Shown here piece after piece: positions 16,005 to 22,741 of a stretch of DNA of 22,741 nt. Numbering within the stretch: position 1 is the stretch's first letter; every line of letters starts with the position of its first letter. Source of the stretch: UBA2450 sp045132035 (GTDB lineage: Bacteria > Bacillota_I > Bacilli_A > RFN20 > CAG-826); assembly GCA_045132035.1 (NCBI GenBank), contig JBGURM010000095.1, positions 1 to 22,741 on the forward strand, read 5' to 3'. A model generated the notes under the pieces. It saw nothing but the letters and a program-made list of their open reading frames with translations, searched no databases and had not been told where the DNA came from. The position numbers and the translations under genes are program-made.

Positions 16005-16033
16005 TTGCTATATTGTATAAAACGTTTTATAAT
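16005..16033 (+). promoter_or_regulatory. putative promoter of the riboswitch-thiT transcript
   Basis: TTGCTA (16005-16010, 4 of 6), 17 bases, TATAAT (16028-16033, perfect). The predicted start near 16040 sits right at the 5' edge of the aptamer core, which would leave a very short P1 stem, so a start from a slightly upstream -10 (TATATT at 16009-16014) is also possible. The -10 overlaps a 16-base palindrome. Confidence 0.45.
16016..16031 (+). repeat. perfect 16-base palindrome overlapping the thiT -10
   Basis: TATAAAACGTTTTATA is its own reverse complement. It lies between the divergent t6A operon and thiT and covers most of the candidate thiT -10 box. It could be an operator for a dimeric regulator; in AT-rich DNA a chance palindrome is also possible. 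Confidence 0.6.
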
Positions 16034-16120
16034 TTTCCACGGGAGCTGAGTAAACTCGGCTGAGAGGGCCAATGTGAATGGTCGACCACACCTGATCTAG
16101 GTAATGCTAGCGGAGGGAAG
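16034..16120 (+). ncRNA. TPP riboswitch aptamer (THI element)
   Basis: The conserved parts of the thiamine pyrophosphate aptamer appear in order: GGGAGC, then CTGAGAGG (the CUGAGA loop), an optional extra stem (GGCCA...TGGTC), then ACCTGATCTAGGTAATGCTAGCGGAGGGAA. It sits upstream of a thiamine-uptake gene, as expected. On TPP binding it should reduce expression through the terminator just downstream. Confidence 0.97.
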
Positions 16121-16141
16121 TTTTTATTAAGCAGACTTCTT

Positions 16142-16168
16142 TCTCCGTCTATTGATGGAGATTTTTAT
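16142..16168 (+). terminator. riboswitch-controlled terminator (attenuator) before thiT
   Basis: CTCCGTC (16143-16149), loop TATT, GATGGAG (16154-16160) with one G-U pair, then ATTTTTATTT. The alternative antiterminator is visible: the aptamer 3' strand GGAG and GAAG (16112-16120) can pair with CTTC (16136-16139) and CTCC (16143-16146), which are part of, or next to, the terminator 5' arm. TPP-bound aptamer frees the terminator, so this is a transcriptional off switch. Confidence 0.85.
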
Positions 16169-16170
16169 TT

Positions 16171-16176
16171 AGGAGG
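16171..16176 (+). promoter_or_regulatory. Shine-Dalgarno that fixes the thiT start
   Basis: A perfect AGGAGG is followed by two in-frame ATGs, 2 bases away (16179) and 8 bases away (16185). Only the second has workable spacing, so thiT starts at 16185. Confidence 0.85.
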
Positions 16177-16184
16177 CTATGAAA

Positions 16185-17228
16185 ATGAGAAAAAATTCAG
16201 ACATCATTAGAACAATCGTTGAAGTTGCAATTTTTGCCGCACTTGGATTCGTTTTTGACGAATTACAAGGTTCAGTTGCTAAAGCAATTTTCCCAAACGG
16301 TGGCTCAATTGGGTTCGCGTTAATTGCAGTTGTTATTATTTCATTTAGAAGAGGACCAATCGCCGGATTTATGACTGGTCTTATTATGGGAGGGTTAGAC
16401 TTTTTAACCGGACCATATATCATTAATTTTTGGCAAGTTTTATTAGATTATATTCTTCCATACGCTGTAGTTGCAGTATGTGGATTTTTCAAACCACTAT
16501 TTGATAACACAACAATAAAAAGAAATAAAATTATTATTTTATGTTTAGGTACTTTAATTGGTGGATTATTTAAATTCATGTCCCACTTCTTATCTGGCGG
16601 AATATTCTTCGCAGAATACATTTCCTGGGTAGAATTCACTGGACAACCATGGTTATATTCTCTCGCTTACAATATGGCAGCGGTCGGACCATCAATCGTT
16701 TTAACAATGATTCTCTTAGTTATTCTTTATATAAGAGCACCTAAAGTTCTTGAAGCACCAAGAGTGGTAAATGAAAGTGAAACTAATAGAAACGCTTTCT
16801 TCGATTACGGAGTTAACGCTCTTATGGGAGTCGGTGGCTTATTCCTATTTATCTATTACCTAATTATTTATATTCAAAGTTATTCTCTTGAAGACTATGG
16901 AGGATCGTTTGAAATTGGCTTTAACCAAGACGCATTAATGCTATTTGTCACTGGTTTTATTCTAACATTAGCCGCAATCAATTCTGTGATTAAAACAGTA
17001 ATTAAAAAGCAAACTTATAGGTTAACCACTCTCGTATTCTTATCTCAAGCAGTTGCTAATTTAATTTATCCAATTGCAAGAATGATTAGATTATCAATTA
17101 AAGGCAAAGAAATAACAAATTACTATTACTGGATGGCAGTTGGAATCGTGCTCACAATTGCATTCATATATATTTATTTCTATTTTAAAAAGACTCTCCG
17201 TAAAGAAGAGCCTGTAACTACTGATTAA
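16185..17228 (+). CDS. thiT: thiamine ECF transporter S component ThiT with C-terminal membrane extension
   Basis: The first 180 or so residues form a ThiT-type S component that captures thiamine for an ECF transporter whose energising subunits are not in this window. It shows an N-terminal amphipathic start, six helices, R-R-G-P-I-A-G-F-M-T-G, W-Q-V-L-L-D-Y-I-L-P-Y (83-93), S-H-F-L-S-G-G with His134 in the expected ligand-binding position, and Y-S-L-A-Y-N-M-A-x-V-G-P-S (158-170). The TPP riboswitch upstream supports the substrate. The odd part is length: 347 residues against about 190 for ordinary ThiT. After a short linker (about 185-203), residues 204-335 add about four more helices of unknown role, in the same uninterrupted frame. 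The stop overlaps the ung stop by 4 bases. Confidence 0.9.
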   Translation: MRKNSDIIRTIVEVAIFAALGFVFDELQGSVAKAIFPNGGSIGFALIAVVIISFRRGPIAGFMTGLIMGGLDFLTGPYIINFWQVLLDYILPYAVVAVCGFFKPLFDNTTIKRNKIIILCLGTLIGGLFKFMSHFLSGGIFFAEYISWVEFTGQPWLYSLAYNMAAVGPSIVLTMILLVILYIRAPKVLEAPRVVNESETNRNAFFDYGVNALMGVGGLFLFIYYLIIYIQSYSLEDYGGSFEIGFNQDALMLFVTGFILTLAAINSVIKTVIKKQTYRLTTLVFLSQAVANLIYPIARMIRLSIKGKEITNYYYWMAVGIVLTIAFIYIYFYFKKTLRKEEPVTTD

Positions 17229-17884
17229 TCTTTTATCCAGTTAATTGGTTTTACACCGTTTTTGACGAGAAATTCGTTAGTTTTGCGGAAAATATTGCTA
17301 TTAAACCAACCACCATGATTTGCTCCGAGCGGAGAAGGATGTGTCGCCGTTAAAATCAGGTGGTTTTTATTTGTTAGATGAGCTGCTAGCTTCTTAGCAG
17401 GTCCACCCCATAATAAGAAAACTATTGGTTGATCAAGGTTATTTAACACTTCAATTATATCTTGCATAAAGAGGGCGTATTCCTTGATATTGTGTGACAT
17501 TGGAAGATGTTCTCTAACTGTTAAAATTGTGTTTAATAATAAAACACCTTGTTTTGCAAGATAGGTTAAGTTACCACCTTTGTTATAAATCACTGTGTTG
17601 TATTCGATTTCTATCTCTTTATAAATGTTAATTAATGAAGGAGGGGTTTTGATATTATCAGGAACAGAAAACGCAAGTCCCATTGCCTGTCCTTCTTCGT
17701 GATATGGATCTTGTCCAAAAATGACGACTTTGACTTCTTCAAGTGGAGTGTATTTAAAAGCGTTGAACATATTTTTACGTTCTGGATATATCTTATGATT
17801 CGCATATTCCTTATCTAAAAATTCAGACAGCTGCTTAGCGTAATCTTTGCTTTTTATAGTTTTAAATACTTCTTCCCAAGTCAT
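17225..17884 (-). CDS. ung: uracil-DNA glycosylase, family 1
   Basis: This 219-residue enzyme removes uracil from DNA as the first step of base excision repair. The water-activating motif G-Q-D-P-Y-H is at 57-62 (Asp59), the uracil-binding strand L-L-W-G at 157-160, and the DNA-intercalation loop H-P-S-P-L-G-A at 182-188. The usual Ser after P-L in that loop is Gly here, a minor variation. Length is typical. The gene is convergent with thiT. No Shine-Dalgarno precedes the ATG; a -10-like hexamer ends 6 bases before it. Confidence 0.97.
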   Translation of the reverse strand: MTWEEVFKTIKSKDYAKQLSEFLDKEYANHKIYPERKNMFNAFKYTPLEEVKVVIFGQDPYHEEGQAMGLAFSVPDNIKTPPSLINIYKEIEIEYNTVIYNKGGNLTYLAKQGVLLLNTILTVREHLPMSHNIKEYALFMQDIIEVLNNLDQPIVFLLWGGPAKKLAAHLTNKNHLILTATHPSPLGANHGGWFNSNIFRKTNEFLVKNGVKPINWIKD

Positions 17885-17890
17885 GTTTCT

Positions 17891-17896
17891 ATCTTA
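17891..17896 (-). promoter_or_regulatory. putative leaderless -10 box of ung
   Basis: TAAGAT (4 of 6) on the minus strand, followed by 6 bases (AGAAAC) and the ATG. I see no convincing -35 at 16-19 bases, so the support comes from the repeated spacing seen at other genes here. Confidence 0.35.
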
Positions 17897-17929
17897 AACA
17901 TTTTACTATAAAAGTAAAAGCAAGAAATA

Positions 17930-17935
17930 TATAAT
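17930..17935 (+). promoter_or_regulatory. leaderless -10 box of the first glycosyltransferase
   Basis: A perfect TATAAT followed by exactly 6 bases (GTCTAT) and the ATG. No good -35 and no Shine-Dalgarno. Transcription from this box would start at the ATG itself. Confidence 0.5.
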
Positions 17936-17941
17936 GTCTAT

Positions 17942-19030
17942 ATGCGTGTACTGATTATATTTAATCATCCTGCCCCATATAAAGTTAAGTCATTTAACGA
18001 ATTATCAAAATATGTTGATTTGACAGTTCTATTTGAAAGAACTAAGGCAAAAGATCGACCAGATGATTTTTATGTTGCTAATGAATACTACTTCAAACCA
18101 CTCTTTTTGAGGGATGGATATATTGGGAATGAAGGTTCTATATCAAATAAAGTCCGTTCATTTATCAAAGAGAACTATTTGGATTACGACATTATTCTTA
18201 TGAACGGTTATAGCCATCTAGCGGAAATTAAAGCAATCAACTACATGCACAAACATAAGATTAGGTTTGGATTATTAATCAATGGCGGCTTAATCAAAAA
18301 AGAATCACTTCTAAAAAAGAAAATAAAAACATCATTAGTTAGTAAAGCTTCTTTCTATATCTCACCATCTAGAGTGGCAGATAAATATTTGATTTATTAT
18401 GGAGCGGATAAAGATACAATTTATCCATATCTATATAGCAACTATTCAAGTGATGAAATAATTAAAGAGCCTTTAAAAGATAAAACAGAGTTAAGAAAAG
18501 AATTTAATCTTCCTTTAGATAAAAAAATATTTATTAACGCCGCTCAATTTATTGATAGGAAAAATAATCTGCAACTCATTTCATTATTTGAAAATAGAGA
18601 CGATGTCCTAGTTTTAGTTGGTGAAGGCGAAAAGAAAGAAGAATATCTTTCATATATAAAAAGTCACAATATGAATAACGTCATAATTATGGACTTCATG
18701 AAAAAAGACCGACTATTTAAATTATTAAGAGCGTGCGATGTCTATATCACCTTATCAAAAGAAGACATATTTGGTCATACCACTTTAGAAGCTTTCTCTA
18801 ATGGCCTTCCAGTTATTTCTTCAAACAAAGTCATCAGTTCTTTGGAGTATATTAAAAACGGATATAATGGTTATATTGTTGATATAAAAAATAACGATGA
18901 AATAATCGACGCGATGAACAAAACAAGCTACTCCCTATCTATAAACGCTATCGAAAGTGCAAAAAACAATACCTATGAGAGCAGCGCTAAATCTTTATAC
19001 AAAGTGTTAGGAGAGATATATGAAAAATAA
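17942..19030 (+). CDS. glycosyltransferase, GT4-like (GT-B fold)
   Basis: This 362-residue cytoplasmic glycosyltransferase probably adds a sugar to a lipid-linked surface glycan. The N-terminal Rossmann lobe begins V-L-I-I-F-N-H-P-A-P-Y. The C-terminal lobe shows the donor-binding pattern: F-I-N-A-A-Q-F-I-D-R-K-N, V-L-V-G-E-G-E, then an acidic-X7-E type site (Asp275 to Glu283) in E-D-I-F-G-H-T-T-L-E-A-F-S-N-G-L-P-V-I. No signal peptide or membrane helix. Donor and acceptor cannot be told from sequence alone. The next glycosyltransferase overlaps its end by 11 bases, so they form an operon. Confidence 0.87.
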   Translation: MRVLIIFNHPAPYKVKSFNELSKYVDLTVLFERTKAKDRPDDFYVANEYYFKPLFLRDGYIGNEGSISNKVRSFIKENYLDYDIILMNGYSHLAEIKAINYMHKHKIRFGLLINGGLIKKESLLKKKIKTSLVSKASFYISPSRVADKYLIYYGADKDTIYPYLYSNYSSDEIIKEPLKDKTELRKEFNLPLDKKIFINAAQFIDRKNNLQLISLFENRDDVLVLVGEGEKKEEYLSYIKSHNMNNVIIMDFMKKDRLFKLLRACDVYITLSKEDIFGHTTLEAFSNGLPVISSNKVISSLEYIKNGYNGYIVDIKNNDEIIDAMNKTSYSLSINAIESAKNNTYESSAKSLYKVLGEIYEK

Positions 19031-20177
19031 ATTTATCTATTTCACTTCCGCAATGGATAACGAATCATTTAAAACATATTTAGAAGGTTGGAAAGTTTCA
19101 CCAAATTTATCTAATCAAAATTTTCATAATAAGCTCATCCACTCTTTAGCGTTGACACATGATATAGATGTCATCTCAGTTAGATCAATCAACAAACATT
19201 ACAAAGATAAAAAAATTGATAGTCAAATTGTAAGAGAAGGTAATATCTTTTGGAAATATCCTTTAGTGACGAGGAGTCGAATTGATAAATATTTTAAATT
19301 ATTCAAGAGAATAAAGACTATCTCTATGCATGATAGTGAACTTATCTTTGTCGATGTATTAAATTTATCTTTGTTAAAAGCTGCGATTAAATATCGTAAA
19401 AAATACGGACAACAAATTGTTGGAATCTGTACCGACTCACCACTTAATATTTCTTTCCTGTCTAAAGGATATAAAAAGAAATTATTAGAATTAGGGCAAC
19501 AGTTAGATGCTTATATCGTTTTAACAGAAAAAATTAACGAATTATATAACATTAACCACAAACCATATGTTTGCATTGATGGAATTAATGAGAATATCAC
19601 TAAATATGGTGATAAAGAAATAGAAGGCAATTATATCTATTTCGGCGGTTCATTGATGAAGGAATATGGTGTTCTTAATTTAATCGAAGCATTCAAAAAA
19701 CTCGAAAGAAACGACCTAAAACTCATTATTTGCGGCCATCACCTCGAAAAAAATAGACTATATCCTGCAATCGATGGATATGAGAATATTAAGTATCTTG
19801 GACCAGTTAATTATAAAGAGAATTTATCATTAGAAAAGTATTCTCTTTTAGCGATTAACCCTAGACCAATAAATCCAAAAATTGATCAATATTCGATTCC
19901 AAGTAAAACTCTTGAATATCTTTCAAATGGATGCATCACTGTTACTGTCCGTAATGATTTATTAATTAAACATTATGAACCATGTATCATCTGGGCCAAA
20001 ACTGGAAGCGTAGAAGATTTAGTAGAAGCAATGCAAAAAGCGTTAAGCTTAAATAGAACTGAAAGAGAAATGCTTTCTATTCTAAGCAAAAATAAAGCGA
20101 TGCAGTACACATCGCCAGAAAATATAAACAAGCAAATAGATGAAGAACTACTTAGTAAAGTTCTTCTCGATAAGTGA
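19020..20177 (+). CDS. glycosyltransferase (GT-B fold), second gene of the pair
   Basis: This 385-residue protein has an N-terminal half that is divergent, but the C-terminal half has the GT4-type layout: Y-F-G-G-S-L-M-K-E-Y-G-V-L-N-L-I-E-A-F, L-I-I-C-G-H-H, an N-P-R-P stretch, and I-P-S-K-T-L-E-Y-L-S-N-G. The P-S-K-x-x-E-Y element binds the nucleotide-sugar in related enzymes. AGGAG lies a few bases before the ATG, inside the end of the upstream gene. It ends in TGA. The last 30 bases overlap, tail to tail, with the next glycosyltransferase on the other strand. Specific linkage unknown. Confidence 0.83.
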   Translation: MKNKFIYFTSAMDNESFKTYLEGWKVSPNLSNQNFHNKLIHSLALTHDIDVISVRSINKHYKDKKIDSQIVREGNIFWKYPLVTRSRIDKYFKLFKRIKTISMHDSELIFVDVLNLSLLKAAIKYRKKYGQQIVGICTDSPLNISFLSKGYKKKLLELGQQLDAYIVLTEKINELYNINHKPYVCIDGINENITKYGDKEIEGNYIYFGGSLMKEYGVLNLIEAFKKLERNDLKLIICGHHLEKNRLYPAIDGYENIKYLGPVNYKENLSLEKYSLLAINPRPINPKIDQYSIPSKTLEYLSNGCITVTVRNDLLIKHYEPCIIWAKTGSVEDLVEAMQKALSLNRTEREMLSILSKNKAMQYTSPENINKQIDEELLSKVLLDK

Positions 20178-21326
20178 TGTCACTTCTCTTAAAGAGAAAT
20201 GAGAATCATAATACATACGATTAAGAGCGCCAAGTCGCTCTTTTTCTTTTTTAGTTAAATTATGAACCGCCATAATCGCGTCTTTAACTGAATCAGGGTT
20301 TTCCTCAGCTAAGAATCCACCACTAGAAGCAGAGATAACATCTCTTCCATCTCCCTTAAGAACGCCAATGATTGGTCTACCAAAGGCCATAGACATTTGT
20401 AGTTTACTAGGAATTGTTCTTCCAACTGTTCCTTCACCTTTTAAAGAGATATAAATCGCATCAGCGTTTTTAAAATAACTTGCTGCATGTTTTGCAATAA
20501 TTGGTCCGTGATAAATCACTTTATCATCTAGCCTTCTTTCTCTAATATCATTGATTAAGAATTGAGTCATTGGTCCCATACCAATAATATGGAAATAAAT
20601 ATCCTGATCACGTAATTTATCCATCGCCGCAGTAATCAAAGGAATGAGTTGGATTAAGCCTAAATTGCCGCAGTATAAGATGTGAGTTCCTTTTCCATAT
20701 TCGTAAGGAATAATGCCATTATCTTCAATTAAAGACGATTGAGGAACGAAGGAAATATCCTCGGTTGGAAGTTTCAATACTTTATCAAAATATTCGACAA
20801 AACTAGGTGAACTTACAAGGATTTTGCTGGCGTTTTTGTAAATAGACCTACTCCAGTGATATAGAATTTTATATGTTGGTGATTTTTCTCTTACTGCTTT
20901 AGTGACAATAACACTTTCAGGCCATAAATCAAGACAATGAATAATATGAGGAACTCCATGTTTTTTTGCGTATAAGTTCCCTGCGGAACAAATCGTAACT
21001 GGAGAGAGGCTCATTGAATAAACATAATCAAATTTTAATTTAGTTTTATTAACCCACTTTTTTGACAATCTCCAAAAGGATAAATAGTTGTTAATGATTG
21101 ACACTCTATTCTTTTTTCTTGGAGAAATATTTAATCTATGAACATTCACTCCATTAATGACTTCTTCATTGATATTTTTGTAAGCAGGTAAAATATAACC
21201 ATATCCATAGTTTGGTTTCCCGGTTAAAACATGAACTTCATATCCATCTTTTACAAATTGCTCTGCAAATTTAGTGATAATGAAGTTCTCTGGATAGTAA
21301 TACTGACAAACAACTAGAATTTTCAT
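20148..21326 (-). CDS. glycosyltransferase, WbuB-like GT4
   Basis: This 392-residue protein resembles the WbuB group of O-antigen and capsule glycosyltransferases (amino-sugar transfer in characterised members). It starts I-L-V-V-C-Q-Y-Y-Y-P-E-N-F and has a T-G-K-P-N-Y-G-Y-G segment. The group-typical H-C-L-D-L-W-P-E-S-V follows, then I-L-Y-C-G-N-L-G, and P-S-K-L-Q-M-S-M-A-F-G-R-P-I in the donor lobe. No Shine-Dalgarno; a TATCAT box ends 6 bases before the ATG. It is convergent with the pair at 17942-20177 and divergent from the flippase, yet clearly of the same pathway class. Confidence 0.88.
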   Translation of the reverse strand: MKILVVCQYYYPENFIITKFAEQFVKDGYEVHVLTGKPNYGYGYILPAYKNINEEVINGVNVHRLNISPRKKNRVSIINNYLSFWRLSKKWVNKTKLKFDYVYSMSLSPVTICSAGNLYAKKHGVPHIIHCLDLWPESVIVTKAVREKSPTYKILYHWSRSIYKNASKILVSSPSFVEYFDKVLKLPTEDISFVPQSSLIEDNGIIPYEYGKGTHILYCGNLGLIQLIPLITAAMDKLRDQDIYFHIIGMGPMTQFLINDIRERRLDDKVIYHGPIIAKHAASYFKNADAIYISLKGEGTVGRTIPSKLQMSMAFGRPIIGVLKGDGRDVISASSGGFLAEENPDSVKDAIMAVHNLTKKEKERLGALNRMYYDSHFSLREVTSLIEKNFTK

Positions 21327-21332
21327 ACGACA

Positions 21333-21361
21333 ATGATAGCAAAAAACCTTATTAATATGAA
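21333..21361 (-). promoter_or_regulatory. leaderless promoter of the WbuB-like glycosyltransferase
   Basis: Minus strand: TTCATA (21356-21361, 4 of 6), 17 bases, TATCAT (21333-21338, 5 of 6), 6 bases (TGTCGT), ATG. No ribosome-binding site. Confidence 0.55.
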
Positions 21362-21387
21362 TACAAACCAGTTTGAAAAATTAAGTT

Positions 21388-21416
21388 TTCAAAAAAATAT
21401 GTATAAAGTTTATAAT
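21388..21416 (+). promoter_or_regulatory. leaderless promoter of the flippase gene
   Basis: TTCAAA (21388-21393, 4 of 6), 17 bases, perfect TATAAT (21411-21416), 7 bases (AGTGTCC), ATG. It faces away from the glycosyltransferase promoter, and the two -35 boxes are 26 bases apart. No ribosome-binding site. Confidence 0.6.
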
Positions 21417-21423
21417 AGTGTCC

Positions 21424-22741
21424 ATGGAAGATAGAACACGCACTAATGTTATTATCAACATTTCCCGCACTCTTGTTTTAACAATTCTTTCCTTTATTAC
21501 ATTCCCTTGGGTTTGTAGATATTTAGGATCAGCCTCTGTTGGTGTTTATACTTGGTGTAACACTTTTGTTTTATATTTCTTAGTATTAGCAAAAATTGGA
21601 ATTCCAAATTTAGCAATTAGAGAATGCGTTAAAGTCAAAGATAATAAAGGGCTATTATCAAATAAAGTTCAAACATTCTTTTTAATCCAATTGGTAACAA
21701 CACTCTTATCATTTGCTCTTATGAGCGCTTTAGTGTTTTCAGTTCCTGATTTAGCAAGTTCAAAAGAAATCATTTTCCTCTTGTCTATTAATTTCCTTTC
21801 AGGAGCGTTCTCATTTGAATGGTTATTTATCGCTTTAGAGAAGCAATTCTATATGTCAGTTAGAACAATCGTTGTTCTTGCTTTATCAACTTTATTAATC
21901 ATCATCTTTGTCACTGCTCCTGGAGATATCTATATCTATGCTTTATTAACTGCTTCAGTTACTTTAGTGACAAGCATCGCAAATGTTATATACGCAAGAA
22001 AGTTCATTTCTTTAAAGAAAACAATGCCTTATTCATTTAAAGAACTTGTTAAACCACTACTAGTTCTTTGCTCCATTTCATTGATTATTTCTTTATATAA
22101 CCAAACCGATACATTCATCCTTGGATTTATTGATAAAAGCAAAAACGAAGTTGCGTCTTATTCAGTAGGAATAAAAGGAATTGATGTCATTATCGGGGTT
22201 ATTACTGCTTTAAGCACAGTCTTTATTCCTCGCGCCGCAATTTGTTATGCTCAGGAAGATAAAAAATACTTCAATCGTATTAATGAATATTCAGTAAATA
22301 TTTGTTTATTCATTGTTCTTCCTGCAATAGCAACAATGACAACACTAGCAAAACCAATTACTGGACTTATTTCAGGAAATACTAGCTTTGATGACACGCT
22401 AGGATATGTTAACGCTCCATGGGTTTTAATTATCGTTTCATCTATGATGCTTACTTATTCAATAAGCGACATCATTTATGGCCAAATACTTCTTCCAACT
22501 AAAAAAGAGAAATATTACTTATATGCCTTATTTGGCGGAACACTATTAAATATCGTTTTCTCCATTGTCTTTGGCTTATTCTTGTTCCCTAACGCTCCTG
22601 CTATTGGAGTAGCTTTAGGAACAGCGATAACCGATTTACTTATTCTTGTATTTTTAGTCTCCGTAACTTGGAAATGGATTAAAAAAGCAATCTTCAACTT
22701 TAATAGTTTAAAGATATTAATCGCAACAGTTGTGGTTGTTG
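21424..22741 (+). CDS. polysaccharide flippase, Wzx/PST type (cut by window edge)
   Basis: An open frame of 439 codons from ATG 21424 runs off the right edge without a stop. The start R-T-N-V-I-I-N-I-S-R-T-L and F-P-W-V-C-R-Y-L-G-S-A-S-V-G-V-Y is the standard opening of lipid-linked oligosaccharide flippases of the MOP exporter superfamily. About a dozen hydrophobic helices follow, with the Y-N-Q-T-D-T-F-I-L-G-F motif of the seventh-helix region and a basic loop R-K-F-I-S-L-K-K. The product would flip undecaprenyl-linked repeat units across the membrane, in line with the three adjacent glycosyltransferases. The missing 3' end is a window artefact, not a truncation. Confidence 0.9.
   Translation, partial: MEDRTRTNVIINISRTLVLTILSFITFPWVCRYLGSASVGVYTWCNTFVLYFLVLAKIGIPNLAIRECVKVKDNKGLLSNKVQTFFLIQLVTTLLSFALMSALVFSVPDLASSKEIIFLLSINFLSGAFSFEWLFIALEKQFYMSVRTIVVLALSTLLIIIFVTAPGDIYIYALLTASVTLVTSIANVIYARKFISLKKTMPYSFKELVKPLLVLCSISLIISLYNQTDTFILGFIDKSKNEVASYSVGIKGIDVIIGVITALSTVFIPRAAICYAQEDKKYFNRINEYSVNICLFIVLPAIATMTTLAKPITGLISGNTSFDDTLGYVNAPWVLIIVSSMMLTYSISDIIYGQILLPTKKEKYYLYALFGGTLLNIVFSIVFGLFLFPNAPAIGVALGTAITDLLILVFLVSVTWKWIKKAIFNFNSLKILIATVVVV

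Noticed and set aside
17901..17919. Inverted repeat TTTTAC / GTAAAA between ung and the glycosyltransferase as a regulatory site
   Set aside because: Six-base AT-rich arms in AT-rich intergenic DNA are easily due to chance, and there is no supporting context.
8170..20177. Mycoplasma/Spiroplasma origin with TGA read as tryptophan
   Set aside because: TGA serves as the stop of the genes ending at 9084 and 20177, and conserved tryptophans that I checked (for example in PcrA) are TGG.
21424..22741. Flippase as a truncated pseudogene
   Set aside because: The frame is open and well conserved up to the last base of the window; the missing end is due to the window boundary.

Overview
The window comes from a low-GC, densely coded bacterial chromosome. 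It most resembles a Bacillota/Mycoplasmatota-type genome (Erysipelotrichia, Acholeplasma or uncultured gut Bacilli), which I infer from gene content and AT-richness. The genetic code is standard: TGA ends the genes at 9082-9084 and 20175-20177, and conserved tryptophans that I checked are TGG (for example in the PcrA TWRGA motif). This argues against Mycoplasma and Spiroplasma proper. Both edges cut genes: galE on the left and a polysaccharide flippase on the right. No stretch over 300 bases lacks a gene. The longest gap, about 265 bases at 15920-16184, holds a TPP riboswitch. I see no tRNA, rRNA, insertion sequence, phage gene or CRISPR array.

Left part, minus strand (1-8086): a thioredoxin-fold lipoprotein, then pcrA and ligA (DNA repair helicase and ligase, 1 base apart). 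A terminator follows ligA, then gatC-gatA-gatB (tRNA-dependent amidotransferase) and galE (1 base after gatB). Middle plus-strand block (8170-10241): three membrane or membrane-associated proteins of unknown function in one operon, closed by a hairpin with a T-rich tail. That hairpin lies antisense to a 47-residue single-helix membrane ORF that directly follows asnS.

Minus-strand block 10238-15919 has two parts. The upstream part is one tight operon: a DUF3137-like membrane protein, an Ntdp/DUF402 nucleotide phosphatase, tsaE, tsaB, a RimI-type acetyltransferase and tsaD. This is nearly the whole set for t6A37 tRNA modification apart from TsaC/Sua5. The downstream part is asnS, with its own promoter, plus the small ORF. 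Divergent from the operon is a TPP-riboswitch-controlled thiT thiamine transporter gene whose product carries an unusual C-terminal membrane extension of about 150 residues. ung (uracil-DNA glycosylase) ends convergently with thiT, overlapping it by 4 bases.

Right part (17942-22741): a surface-polysaccharide region with two co-oriented glycosyltransferases, a convergent WbuB-like glycosyltransferase whose end overlaps them by 30 bases, and a divergent Wzx-type flippase running off the window. galE at the left edge could supply UDP-galactose to the same pathway, but that is only an inference.

The most striking non-gene signal is promoter placement. At seven genes that start a transcript (gatC, pcrA, the 8170 gene, ung, two glycosyltransferases and the flippase) a -10-like TANNNT hexamer ends 6 or 7 bases before the ATG and no Shine-Dalgarno sequence is visible. 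This predicts leaderless mRNAs. Several other genes (asnS, the 15919 gene, thiT, the lipoprotein) have ordinary leaders with good ribosome-binding sites.
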